DNA of 7,141 bases from positions 69,807 through 76,947 of the forward strand of contig NHDB01000013.1 of the NCBI GenBank assembly GCA_002167945.1, written 5' to 3'. Below are positions 1-5,045 of this stretch, piece after piece. The notes under the pieces were generated by a model. The model ran no database searches. It was given only the letters and a program-made list of their open reading frames with translations, and was not told the DNA's origin. Position 1 is the first letter of the stretch. Each line of letters begins with the position of its first letter. This DNA comes from Flavobacteriaceae bacterium TMED48. Lineage in GTDB: Bacteria > Bacteroidota > Bacteroidia > Flavobacteriales > Flavobacteriaceae. The position numbers were made by a program, and so were the translations under genes.

Positions 1-146
1 GTGATTTTACCTAATTCCAAGTCAATAATATTCCCGATAACTTGATCGGCATTTTTATCATTAATTGATTCGATGGCATTTTCAGAATCATTTAAAAGAG
101 CGGATAGACCACGACCTAAAGCTTGTTTTTTATTTGATTTTGCCAT
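1..146 (-). CDS. parB: ParB chromosome-partitioning protein, N-terminal 48 codons only (cut by window edge)
   Basis: The gene starts at the ATG at 146, six bases after the parA stop codon, and stays open to the left edge, so only the first 48 residues are visible. They begin MAKSNKKQALGRGLSALL. The LGRGLxALL stretch (residues 10-18) is the conserved N-terminal patch of chromosomal ParB proteins that contacts ParA. ParB binds centromere-like parS sites, spreads on DNA as a CTP-dependent clamp and stimulates the ParA ATPase; those functions lie in parts outside this window. The tight parA-parB spacing implies one transcript and probably coupled translation. Identity rests on this short N-terminus plus the parA neighbour. 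Confidence 0.9.
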   Translation of the reverse strand, partial: MAKSNKKQALGRGLSALLNDSENAIESINDKNADQVIGNIIDLELGKI

Positions 147-152
147 TCGATT

Positions 153-917
153 TTATTTATTGCGTTTGATGATTTCGCTGCCTAAAGATAAATAACTTTT
201 TGCACCACGACTAGAGGCATCATAACTGATAATATCTTCTCCAAAACTCGGAGCTTCACTCAACCGAATATTTCTCTGAATAATTGTCTTAAAGACCATC
301 TTGCCGAAGTGTTTTTTGACTTCTTCTACTACTTGATTGGAGAGTCTTAATCGGGTATCGTACATCGTCAGTAATAAGCCTTCAATATCTAAATCTTTAT
401 TGTGAAGTTTTTGAACACTCTTAATGGTGTTGAGCAATTTACCCAACCCTTCTAGTGCAAAATACTCACATTGAATAGGAATAATTACGGCATCTGCAGC
501 TACGAGTGAGTTTAAAGTGATCAGACCTAGTGAAGGAGCACAATCCAATAAAATATAGTCATATTGATCAATTCTGTCTTTTAAAGCTTTTTTAAGCATA
601 TATTCTCTAGAAGCTTTATCTACCAGTTCAATCTCTGAGGCTACTAAATCGATATGAGAGGGAATCAAGTCCAGATTTGGACTGTCCGTTGATAGAATTG
701 CATCCTCGACCGCTATACTGTGTTCGAGTAATTGATATGTGCCATAGTTTACACTTTGTACATCAACACCAAGTCCTGAAGTAGCATTTGCTTGGGGATC
801 AGCATCTATTAGGAGAACTTTTTTTTCTAAAACACCCAAGGCAGCTCCAAGATTTACGGCTGTAGTAGTCTTTCCAACTCCTCCTTTTTGATTTGCTATG
901 GCAATTATTTTACCCAT
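153..917 (-). CDS. parA: ParA/Soj family chromosome-partitioning ATPase
   Basis: A complete 254-residue ParA of normal length for chromosomal (Soj-type) members. The deviant Walker A motif KGGVGKTTT is at residues 11-19 with the signature lysine K11. The VLLIDADPQAN motif is at 34-44, the Walker B-like LLDCAPSLG at 123-131, and the late RNIRLSEAPSFGED motif at 215-228. The protein binds non-specific nucleoid DNA as an ATP dimer and moves ParB-parS complexes, so it acts at the nucleoid. It lacks the long N-terminal DNA-binding extension of many plasmid ParA proteins, which favours a chromosomal role. The ATG at 917 leaves only the conserved MGKIIAIANQKGG start ahead of Walker A. parB follows after 6 bp. 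A promoter candidate lies just upstream. Confidence 0.96.
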   Translation of the reverse strand: MGKIIAIANQKGGVGKTTTAVNLGAALGVLEKKVLLIDADPQANATSGLGVDVQSVNYGTYQLLEHSIAVEDAILSTDSPNLDLIPSHIDLVASEIELVDKASREYMLKKALKDRIDQYDYILLDCAPSLGLITLNSLVAADAVIIPIQCEYFALEGLGKLLNTIKSVQKLHNKDLDIEGLLLTMYDTRLRLSNQVVEEVKKHFGKMVFKTIIQRNIRLSEAPSFGEDIISYDASSRGAKSYLSLGSEIIKRNK

Positions 918-943
918 GAGTGCTCTTTGTTTTTTTGAGAGAC

Positions 944-973
944 TAAAAATACGATTATTTAAACCGATTCAAA
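944..973 (-). promoter_or_regulatory. Candidate Bacteroidota-type promoter for parAB
   Basis: Reading the minus strand, TTTG (970-973) is followed 18 bp later by TATTTTTA (944-951), one mismatch from the TAnnTTTG consensus of Bacteroidota sigma-A promoters. It sits 27 bp upstream of the parA ATG, in the 110-bp gap after the FtsB-like gene. TTTGAATC is repeated in tandem around the -33 element. The AT-rich setting makes chance matches possible. Confidence 0.4.
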
Positions 974-1027
974 AGATTCAAAGAAGACATTTGCAAGCCA
1001 ATTTTTCAAGTAAATTTTTTGTGATTT

Positions 1028-1348
1028 TTATTTCAAACTATCTTGGGGTTCAATGATGAAAACAGTTTCATTACTTTTTTTATGACCGTAATTTTCTCTA
1101 GCAAATCGCTCTAGACTGTCTTCATTCTGGAGTACCTCAATAGTTTTTTGGTCTTCTTGTATTATTTTTTGAAGTACTTCTCTCTCCTTTTCCAGTTGAT
1201 CAATTTCCTGGTTTAGTTCTGAATGTATAATCCATGAGTGCGTATCTAAAAAAAACATCCATACAATAAATCCTACCGAAATTGTTCCGTATAGGAGGTA
1301 GGCTTTATTTAGTGCATTGATTTTCTCCCAAAGCGAGCGGAAACTCAT
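1028..1348 (-). CDS. FtsB/DivIC-family septum formation initiator protein
   Basis: A 106-residue single-pass membrane protein with the FtsB/DivIC layout. It has a short cytoplasmic N-terminus, one transmembrane helix at about residues 18-34 (YLLYGTISVGFIVWMFF), a periplasmic coiled coil at about 43-75 rich in Glu, Lys, Leu and Gln, and the family's C-terminal block LERFARENYGHKK (79-91) followed by NETVFIIE. In other bacteria this family joins FtsL and FtsQ/DivIB at the septum to activate septal peptidoglycan synthesis; that role is inferred here. Its ATG shares one base with the TAA of the upstream cytochrome c gene (TAATG), suggesting translational coupling. FtsB and DivIC cannot be told apart from the sequence, so no symbol is given. 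Confidence 0.88.
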   Translation of the reverse strand: MSFRSLWEKINALNKAYLLYGTISVGFIVWMFFLDTHSWIIHSELNQEIDQLEKEREVLQKIIQEDQKTIEVLQNEDSLERFARENYGHKKSNETVFIIEPQDSLK

Positions 1349-1761
1349 TAGTCCAATACTGATTTTTGAACTTCTCTAACCTGCTGGTGGGTAATTTGTT
1401 TATCGTACGAATTTCCCCATTGATTGAGTATGTAATTCATTACATCAGCGATTTCTTCATGGTCCAATCCTTGTTTTGCCATCACACCGTCGTAGATTTC
1501 ATCATTTACTATGATCTCTCCTTTTAACCCAAATTTGATTCCAGCAATGCTTTTCTCGATGTTATTCATTAAATAGTCAGAGTTTTTTAATGGAGGAAAT
1601 ACTCCAGAAACACCTGCACCTGTAGTCAAATGACATTGCAAGCAGAAGTCTTGATAAATTTCTTCACCAGCTACTATGCTCTCTTCTTTCGATTTTTCTT
1701 GATATAGTAAGGCAGCAGTTCCGCTTAAAGTAAGAATATAACCAACAATTAATAGTTTCAT
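1348..1761 (-). CDS. Small membrane-anchored or secreted class I cytochrome c
   Basis: A 137-residue protein with an N-terminal hydrophobic segment (about residues 3-20, MKLLIVGYILTLSGTAALLY) that acts as a signal peptide or anchor. One haem-attachment motif CLQCH follows (C40, C43, H44), then the class I pattern GVFPPL at 53-58 and a likely axial methionine M94 in DGVMAKQGL, ahead of a C-terminal helix with IADVMNYILNQWGN (104-117). Haem would attach outside the cytoplasmic membrane. The start codon overlaps the stop of the sugar dehydrogenase gene by 4 bp (ATGA). A one-electron carrier directly coupled to a PQQ-type dehydrogenase is the expected redox partner; the pairing is inferred from gene order. 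Confidence 0.9.
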   Translation of the reverse strand: MKLLIVGYILTLSGTAALLYQEKSKEESIVAGEEIYQDFCLQCHLTTGAGVSGVFPPLKNSDYLMNNIEKSIAGIKFGLKGEIIVNDEIYDGVMAKQGLDHEEIADVMNYILNQWGNSYDKQITHQQVREVQKSVLD

Positions 1762-2882
1762 TTAGTAGGAACAATTTTTAATATTCCTTTTCCTTCAACA
1801 CCTACGTATAAATATCCGTCGGGGCCTTCAACCACATTTCGTACTCTACCAATTTTATCCAGTACTTTCTCTCTTTTTACTACTTTGTTATTTTCGATGA
1901 CTAGTCGTTCCAAATATTCAAATTTTAGTGAACCTGCAAACAAATTATCGGTCCAATCAGGATAAACTCCAGAAGATGAAAAAGCCATCCCGCTAGGCCC
2001 TATAGAAGGAACCCAGTAGTAAAAAGGTTGTGTCATGTTAGGCATGGAGGTTTTGTCGGTGATGGGTGTTCCGCTGTAATTTATTCCATAGGTGATTATG
2101 GGCCATCCGTAATTCACTCCTGGCTTGATAATATTGATTTCATCTCCCCCCTTCGGTCCGTGCTCGTGTTCCCATATTTTACCTGTTTTGGGATGGGTGA
2201 CCATTCCTTGTGGATTTCTATGACCATAAGAAAAAACGGCTTCCTTGGCATTTTCTTTACCTACAAAAGGATTGTCTTTTGGAATACTTCCGTCCAGATT
2301 CAAGCGATAAATTTTACCTCCGTCTCTGCTGATATCCTGTGGGTTGACATCTCTATTTCCTCGATCACCAACTCCAAAATACAAATGTCCCTCTTGGTCA
2401 AACACTATACGCGATCCCCAATGCTGACCCTTCTTGGTATTTGGGGTCGCTTTGTAAAGTAGCTTTACATCCTTAAGTGAAGTACCCTCGAGTATTGCAG
2501 TATACAAAGCCGTATTTCCACCCTCACTGTCGCCTTCAGTATTGGCACTTATAGTCATGTATATAATATTATTATTGATGTAATCCGGGTGTAGTGCAAC
2601 ATCAAGTAACCCTCCTTGACCTCTAACATACACCTCGGGAAGCCCTTCAACTTCTGCTTTCTCTCCATTTACCACTCTGTAAAGTGCGCCAGATATTTCG
2701 GTTGCTAGGAAATCGCTTTCTGAAATAAAAGCCATTCCCCATGGAATGTCAATACCGTCGACTACAGTTTCGTAACTGTAATTAATTTCGCTTGGTGATT
2801 CTAAAAAAGGAGGATTGTCTTGTGCGCAACTCAGGTACAAGCTAAATAATAAAATCACACTGTAATAACTGAAGGTTTTCAT
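1758..2882 (-). CDS. PQQ-dependent aldose sugar dehydrogenase-like lipoprotein (GSDH beta-propeller family)
   Basis: A 374-residue protein of the soluble glucose/aldose sugar dehydrogenase family (six-bladed beta-propeller). Residues 1-19 look like a lipoprotein signal peptide ending LYLSC, with C19 as the lipidated residue; the -3 position is Tyr, so the lipobox is imperfect. Family blocks follow: IPWGMAF 46-52, RGQGGLLDVALHP 87-99, GQHWGSR 152-158 with H154 matching the catalytic base, GVGDRGNR 170-177, YGHRNPQGM 219-227, EHGPKGGDEIN 240-250, NYGWP 257-261 and GRVRNV 345-350, whose two arginines match PQQ-binding positions. It would oxidise aldose sugars at the cell envelope and pass electrons to the cytochrome c encoded next. 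Real substrate and PQQ loading are not known from sequence. The reading frame is intact. Confidence 0.92.
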   Translation of the reverse strand: MKTFSYYSVILLFSLYLSCAQDNPPFLESPSEINYSYETVVDGIDIPWGMAFISESDFLATEISGALYRVVNGEKAEVEGLPEVYVRGQGGLLDVALHPDYINNNIIYMTISANTEGDSEGGNTALYTAILEGTSLKDVKLLYKATPNTKKGQHWGSRIVFDQEGHLYFGVGDRGNRDVNPQDISRDGGKIYRLNLDGSIPKDNPFVGKENAKEAVFSYGHRNPQGMVTHPKTGKIWEHEHGPKGGDEINIIKPGVNYGWPIITYGINYSGTPITDKTSMPNMTQPFYYWVPSIGPSGMAFSSSGVYPDWTDNLFAGSLKFEYLERLVIENNKVVKREKVLDKIGRVRNVVEGPDGYLYVGVEGKGILKIVPTK

Positions 2883-3031
2883 TGATTGTTTGTTTAATTA
2901 ATCCAAATTTGCTTTCACGAACTTACTAAATTTTGAGATTATAATTCGCTTTTTAAGCCCTTTCTAGTGTAGAATTAGTTGAAGTAGGTAAAGATCTAAT
3001 TGTTTCGAAGTGCGGAAAGAAAAGTATGAAA

Positions 3032-3109
<78 letters not shown>

Positions 3110-3130
3110 AATAGAAGATCGGTATTAAAG

Positions 3131-3205
3131 TCGGGGTGGCAGGATTCGAACCTGCGACCTCCTGCTCCCAAAGCAGGCGCGATGACCGGGCTACGCTACA
3201 CCCCG
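3131..3205 (-). tRNA. tRNA-Pro (anticodon TGG), complete copy with an element-supplied 5' half
   Basis: A 75-nt tRNA gene on the minus strand. The acceptor arms CGGGGTG and CACCCCG pair, the anticodon stem CCTGC/GCAGG encloses TTTGGGA (anticodon TGG), and the T arm is GCAGG-TTCGAAT-CCTGC. CCA is not encoded. The first 44 nt lie inside a 46-bp repeat that recurs at 4990-5035, so this is the gene as rebuilt after an element inserted at the anticodon arm. The 3' part (3131-3161) is original chromosome; the 5' part and everything upstream belong to the element. The gene looks functional in sequence, but its native promoter is now about 1.8 kb away. Confidence 0.95.
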
Positions 3206-3207
3206 AA
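3162..3207. repeat. Left attachment-site repeat (46 bp, identical to 4990-5035)
   Basis: It covers the first 44 nt of tRNA-Pro(TGG) plus two upstream bases and matches 4990-5035 at every position. Identity ends at 3161 (c versus t) and at 3208 (g versus a). The repeat ends in the 3' strand of the anticodon stem, so the crossover probably lies in the anticodon arm, whose dyad TGCT...AGCA could serve as paired core sites. Confidence 0.92.
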
Positions 3208-3309
3208 GGCTTGTGTCTATTGCTCTTAGCGAATATTTAAGTATAAAAGCTAATGAGATAGTACGACCAACAGTACGACTTAATACTATGTTAATGAACT
3301 TTTCGAGTG

Positions 3310-3340
3310 CGAATATAAGCTGATATAATCTAACTAACAA
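3310..3340 (-). promoter_or_regulatory. Candidate element-borne promoter toward the rebuilt tRNA-Pro(TGG)
   Basis: On the minus strand TTG (3338-3340) is followed after 20 bp by TATATTCG (3310-3317), one mismatch from TAnnTTTG. Transcription would begin near 3303, about 100 nt before the tRNA 5' end. The -7 region TTATATTCGC resembles that of the native tRNA promoter (TTATATTTGC at 5045-5054). A perfect TAAGTTTG at 3360-3367 has no matching -33 element. Confidence 0.35.
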
Positions 3341-3454
3341 GACTTATTTATTTTAACGACAAACTTAACGACAGTAGATGCTTTTTTTAGTCTATATATC
3401 TAGGACTCATTGTAAGGACTTCTGCTGAGGTTTAATTTATACTAGGCATTTGGA

Positions 3455-3489
3455 GCTATTACGGAAGCCTTACGGTAAGCTAAAATAGC
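3455..3489. other. Imperfect stem-loop in the element's left end
   Basis: GCTATT (3455-3460) pairs with AATAGC (3484-3489). Inside it, AGC (3466-3468) pairs with GCT (3479-3481) and TTA (3470-3472) pairs with TAA (3476-3478), leaving loop CGG and one bulged C. It has no following T-run on either strand, so it does not look like an intrinsic terminator. A protein-binding dyad or a structured RNA are both possible. Confidence 0.3.
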
Positions 3490-3614
3490 GTAGCCGATAG
3501 CATTTACGGTTTTGGACAGGTATTAACGACTTTTAATTGAACCGAACAAGGTCTTAGATCAAGCAAAAAAGCAGTTAGGTATTCTAAGTGATTCTAGAGA
3601 TTAATTGCCCTCAG

Positions 3615-3645
3615 TTGTAGGCTCCTTAGATTTTTTTTAACTTTA
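3615..3645 (+). promoter_or_regulatory. Candidate promoter for the small membrane-protein ORFs
   Basis: TTG (3615-3617) is followed after 20 bp by TAACTTTA (3638-3645), one mismatch from TAnnTTTG. The -7 element ends only 5 bp before the ATG at 3651, so the transcript would start at or next to the start codon and be leaderless or nearly so. Confidence 0.42.
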
Positions 3646-3650
3646 GGGTT

Positions 3651-3851
3651 ATGAATAAATCAAAATTTAATTATTCCAATAGAACAAAAATTATCGTAAT
3701 TGCTCTTTTAGTTCTCTTAACACTTTATATTGGAAGTTTATTTACAAACATTATTGATGAGAATCCTTTATATGAAGGTGGTTTTTGGAGTGGTATTTTG
3801 GCTTGGATGACCTCTATGTATTTTGACGGAAAAGAGAAACCCCCACTATAA
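3651..3851 (+). CDS. Small single-pass membrane protein of unknown function (66 aa)
   Basis: I do not recognise this protein. It has a basic N-terminus (MNKSKFNYSNRTK), one strong transmembrane helix at about residues 14-32 (IIVIALLVLLTLYIGSLF), a short acidic loop (NIIDENPLYEG), a less hydrophobic aromatic segment (GGFWSGILAWMTSMYF, 43-58) and a charged tail DGKEKPPL. It is the first of three tiny plus-strand ORFs inside the tRNA-Pro element, running against the minus-strand integrase remnant. A promoter-like sequence abuts its ATG, and a CCCCCA...TGGGGG hairpin (3840-3860) overlaps its stop codon without a T-run. It could be cargo of the element; a toxin-like or accessory role would be guesswork. 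Confidence 0.6.
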   Translation: MNKSKFNYSNRTKIIVIALLVLLTLYIGSLFTNIIDENPLYEGGFWSGILAWMTSMYFDGKEKPPL

Positions 3852-3898
3852 ATATGGGGGCACTTGGAAACGTCATTATTAGTTTTTAGTTTAGCATT

Positions 3899-3994
3899 AT
3901 GAACAAAAAGAAACTAATAAAGTATTCTATTGCATTTGGTATAGTTAAAAAAGTGGCTTTAGCTATTTTTATCTACTACTCCACTATTTATTAA
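3899..3994 (+). CDS. Very small hydrophobic ORF (31 aa), possibly a truncated gene
   Basis: An ORF of 31 codons starting with MNKKKLIKYSIAFG: a basic head, then a hydrophobic helix at about residues 11-30 (IAFGIVKKVALAIFIYYSTI). It starts 47 bp after the 66-residue ORF ends, and its stop codon is separated by one base from the ATG of the next ORF. Its N-terminus (MNKKKLIK) resembles the basic MNKSKF start of the first ORF only loosely. It has no recognised family and no clear ribosome-binding site. It may be a real micro-membrane protein or a gene cut short by a nonsense mutation. The main support is context: three short, same-strand, membrane-type ORFs in a row. Confidence 0.35.
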   Translation: MNKKKLIKYSIAFGIVKKVALAIFIYYSTIY

Positions 3995-3995
3995 T

Positions 3996-4163
3996 ATGAA
4001 AAACTTTGTGAAAAAATATTGGGAAGGTGCTTTGGTCGCACAAATTGGGTTTGCGTATATGCTCTATGAGTATTATACAAATGACCAAATTTCAAGTGTT
4101 GGTATATCATTTTTTGTAATTGGAAACCTAATAGTGTTAGGAAAGGCATTTTTTAAGAAATAG
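3996..4163 (+). CDS. Small membrane protein of unknown function (55 aa)
   Basis: A 55-codon ORF beginning MKNFVKKYWEG and ending LGKAFFKK. It contains two hydrophobic stretches, about residues 11-28 (GALVAQIGFAYMLYEYY) and 35-52 (VGISFFVIGNLIVLGKAF), joined by a polar TNDQIS turn, with lysines at both ends. This suggests a two-helix hairpin with both termini in the cytoplasm. It starts one base after the preceding 31-codon ORF, consistent with coupled translation. It ends 13 bp short of the convergent minus-strand coding tail. I do not recognise the family. Its balanced helix-turn-helix composition makes it more believable as a gene than the 31-residue ORF. Confidence 0.5.
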   Translation: MKNFVKKYWEGALVAQIGFAYMLYEYYTNDQISSVGISFFVIGNLIVLGKAFFKK

Positions 4164-4176
4164 TTTCTAAATGTTT

Positions 4177-4378
4177 CTAGTTTTTAGTAAGTCCTAATTC
4201 TGGATTCTCATCTACAAAAAAACCCCCTCGATTAAAAGGGCTTCCATTTAGTAGGGACGCTTCTAGTTGTTTTTTCTCTAGTAATCAACGTACTGTACAA
4301 ATCTCGACTTAACAAAAAAGCCACTTGATGAGCCCCTGCATAAGAGTTGTTTAGGGCGTGAGAATTTATCTCTAATCT
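4177..4378 (-). pseudogene. Decayed coding tail downstream of the integrase remnant (unidentified)
   Basis: After the TAG at 4379-4381 the same frame continues for 48 codons to 4232, reading AGAHQVAFLLSRDLYSTLIT in its middle. A second frame then reads protein-like from about 4278 to a TAG at 4177: EKKQLEASLLNGSPFNRGG followed by FFVDENPELGLTKN. Dropping one A near 4278 joins them into a smooth amphipathic segment. The simplest reading is one old gene carrying a nonsense codon and a one-base insertion. I recognise no family. The composition looks coding rather than random, but this is a reading by eye; a genuine intergenic region is the alternative. Confidence 0.4.
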
Positions 4379-4930
4379 CTAGCGTTTCTCACTTATTACT
4401 TGGCCTACCATTATGCCCCCTTTTTGGTACATCTCGTTATACACGTCTTGTACCACTTTTAGGGGCATTGCTTTTCGACTTACACTATACCCCCCTTTTT
4501 GCTTCAAGTCGTTATATACGTCTTCAATCACTTTTAGGGGCATTGCAATATGCCAGTATCTACAGCACCTAAGCCTATACACCATACCTATATTAAAATG
4601 GGAACATTTAGTGCGACATTTCCTTAGAGAGTATCGCGGTAATTGTACCATTATTTGTTCCTCTCCTATAAGCTCTAGAAAGTCTATAATGCCAGCAGTA
4701 TGTAAGGCTAATGATGTCTCTATTAATTCTCTCTTTTTTGCTAGTTTGCTATTTAAGATACACTCTAATTCAGTTAGAGGCCTTAGCTTTTGAGCTTTCT
4801 TATTCCAATCTTTAGCAGTTGCTCTGATTCCTGTTGAAATTGTAAACGAGCCAGATGAGGTTCTTACTCTAATGTAAACAGCTCTTTTTTTGTCTTTGTT
4901 TTCATTACTCTGCAAATAAATACCTACCAT
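4379..4930 (-). pseudogene. Truncated tyrosine integrase: arm-binding N-terminus with an unrelated repeat-bearing C-terminus
   Basis: The 183-codon frame begins MVGIYLQSNENKDKKRAVYI and continues with VRTSSGSFTISTGIRATAKDWNKKAQKL. The SxGxxxISTGI..xxxDWNKK pattern is the arm-DNA-binding N-terminus of Bacteroidota tyrosine recombinases, here about residues 1-75. A full enzyme is near 400 residues. The core-binding and catalytic domains (Arg...HxxR...Tyr) are absent, both here and elsewhere in the element. Residues 100-128 are Cys/Arg-rich and low in quality, and 129-178 form a 25-residue tandem repeat. The gene points away from the right attachment site, 59 bp from it, the usual place for an integrase. 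The native tRNA-Pro promoter now reads into it. It cannot catalyse recombination; whether a short arm-binding protein is made is unknown. Confidence 0.7.
4397..4546 (-). repeat. Divergent in-frame tandem repeat, 2 x 75 bp
   Basis: Two adjacent 75-bp units (4472-4546 and 4397-4471) encode AMPLKVIEDVYNDLKQKGG and AMPLKVVQDVYNEMYQKGG. Over these 19 codons 48 of 57 bases and 14 of 19 residues match; the last six codons of each unit have diverged. Several changes are conservative (I/V, E/Q, D/E, L/M). Each unit opens with an ATG, and the frame is kept across both. Confidence 0.8.
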
Positions 4931-4952
4931 AATTATGTTATGCAGTATTAAG

Positions 4953-4960
4953 AGTACGAC
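4953..4960. repeat. Right-end copy of AGTACGAC (possible integrase arm site)
   Basis: AGTACGAC occurs here, 29 bp inside the right attachment repeat, and twice at the left end (3260-3267, 3272-3279). The right copy continues GTTAA and the second left copy TTAA, so the similarity extends a little further. Matching words near both element ends fit arm-type binding sites, but an 8-bp word can recur by chance. Confidence 0.35.
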
Positions 4961-4989
4961 GTTAAATCTTGGCTTATCCTAAGGCGTCT

Positions 4990-5033
4990 CTGCTCCCAAA
5001 GCAGGCGCGATGACCGGGCTACGCTACACCCCG
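4990..5033 (-). pseudogene. tRNA-Pro(TGG) 5' fragment (44 nt), still behind the native promoter
   Basis: It contains the 5' acceptor strand, D arm, anticodon loop and four bases of the 3' anticodon strand of tRNA-Pro(TGG). The variable loop, T arm and 3' acceptor strand are missing, so no tRNA can form. The native promoter is intact 13 bp upstream, so a short RNA starting with a tRNA half is probably transcribed into the element. Confidence 0.88.
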
Positions 5034-5035
5034 AA
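4990..5035. repeat. Right attachment-site repeat (46 bp, identical to 3162-3207)
   Basis: A perfect copy of the 5' half of tRNA-Pro(TGG) plus two flanking bases. On its right (5036 onward) lies the original chromosome with the native tRNA promoter; on its left, element DNA replaces the tRNA 3' half. It is the right partner of 3162-3207. Confidence 0.92.
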
Positions 5036-5045
5036 AAAGTGTGCG

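Larger units (their letters stand above)
3208..3650. other. Left non-coding end of the element: possible arm sites and a stem-loop, no gene seen
   Basis: No convincing reading frame is present in these 443 bp. Two 8-bp words occur as direct repeats spaced exactly 12 bp: AGTACGAC at 3260-3267 and 3272-3279, and TTAACGAC at 3353-3360 and 3365-3372, with a further TTAACGAC at 3523-3530. AGTACGAC recurs at the right end (4953-4960). Such iterated words near an integrated end resemble arm-type integrase sites. A stem-loop is described separately at 3455-3489. TTACGG occurs three times (3459, 3470, 3504). Confidence 0.5.
3162..5035. mobile_element. Mini integrative element (or remnant) in tRNA-Pro(TGG), 1828-bp repeat period
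   Basis: A perfect 46-bp direct repeat, taken from the 5' half of tRNA-Pro(TGG), bounds this segment. The 3' end of the tRNA continues only on the left, and the native tRNA promoter is found only on the right. That is the arrangement left by site-specific integration. Contents: an integrase remnant with an arm-binding region (4379-4930, minus), a decayed coding tail (4177-4378, minus), three tiny membrane ORFs (3651-4163, plus), and short direct repeats near both ends. No mobilisation, replication or complete recombinase gene is visible, so the unit is either a deletion remnant or a passenger needing a recombinase in trans. Confidence 0.85.

Noticed and set aside
2028..2462. Plus-strand 144-codon frame
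   Set aside because: It lies wholly antisense to the well-supported sugar dehydrogenase gene and shows no domain-like sequence.
3840..3860. CCCCCA...TGGGGG hairpin as a terminator for the 66-codon ORF
   Set aside because: The 6-bp stem is real, but no T-run follows and it overlaps the stop codon, so terminator function is not supported.
4216..4240. Intrinsic terminator on the minus strand (CCCT...AGGG followed by seven T)
   Set aside because: The stem is only 4-5 bp and the same bases read as coding (FNRGGFF) in the decayed tail, so I did not annotate it.
4413..4793. Plus-strand 126-codon frame with a repeated LYTS-TFRGIA motif
   Set aside because: It is the shadow of the minus-strand tandem repeat and integrase remnant; the opposite strand has the recognisable integrase sequence and conservative substitutions.
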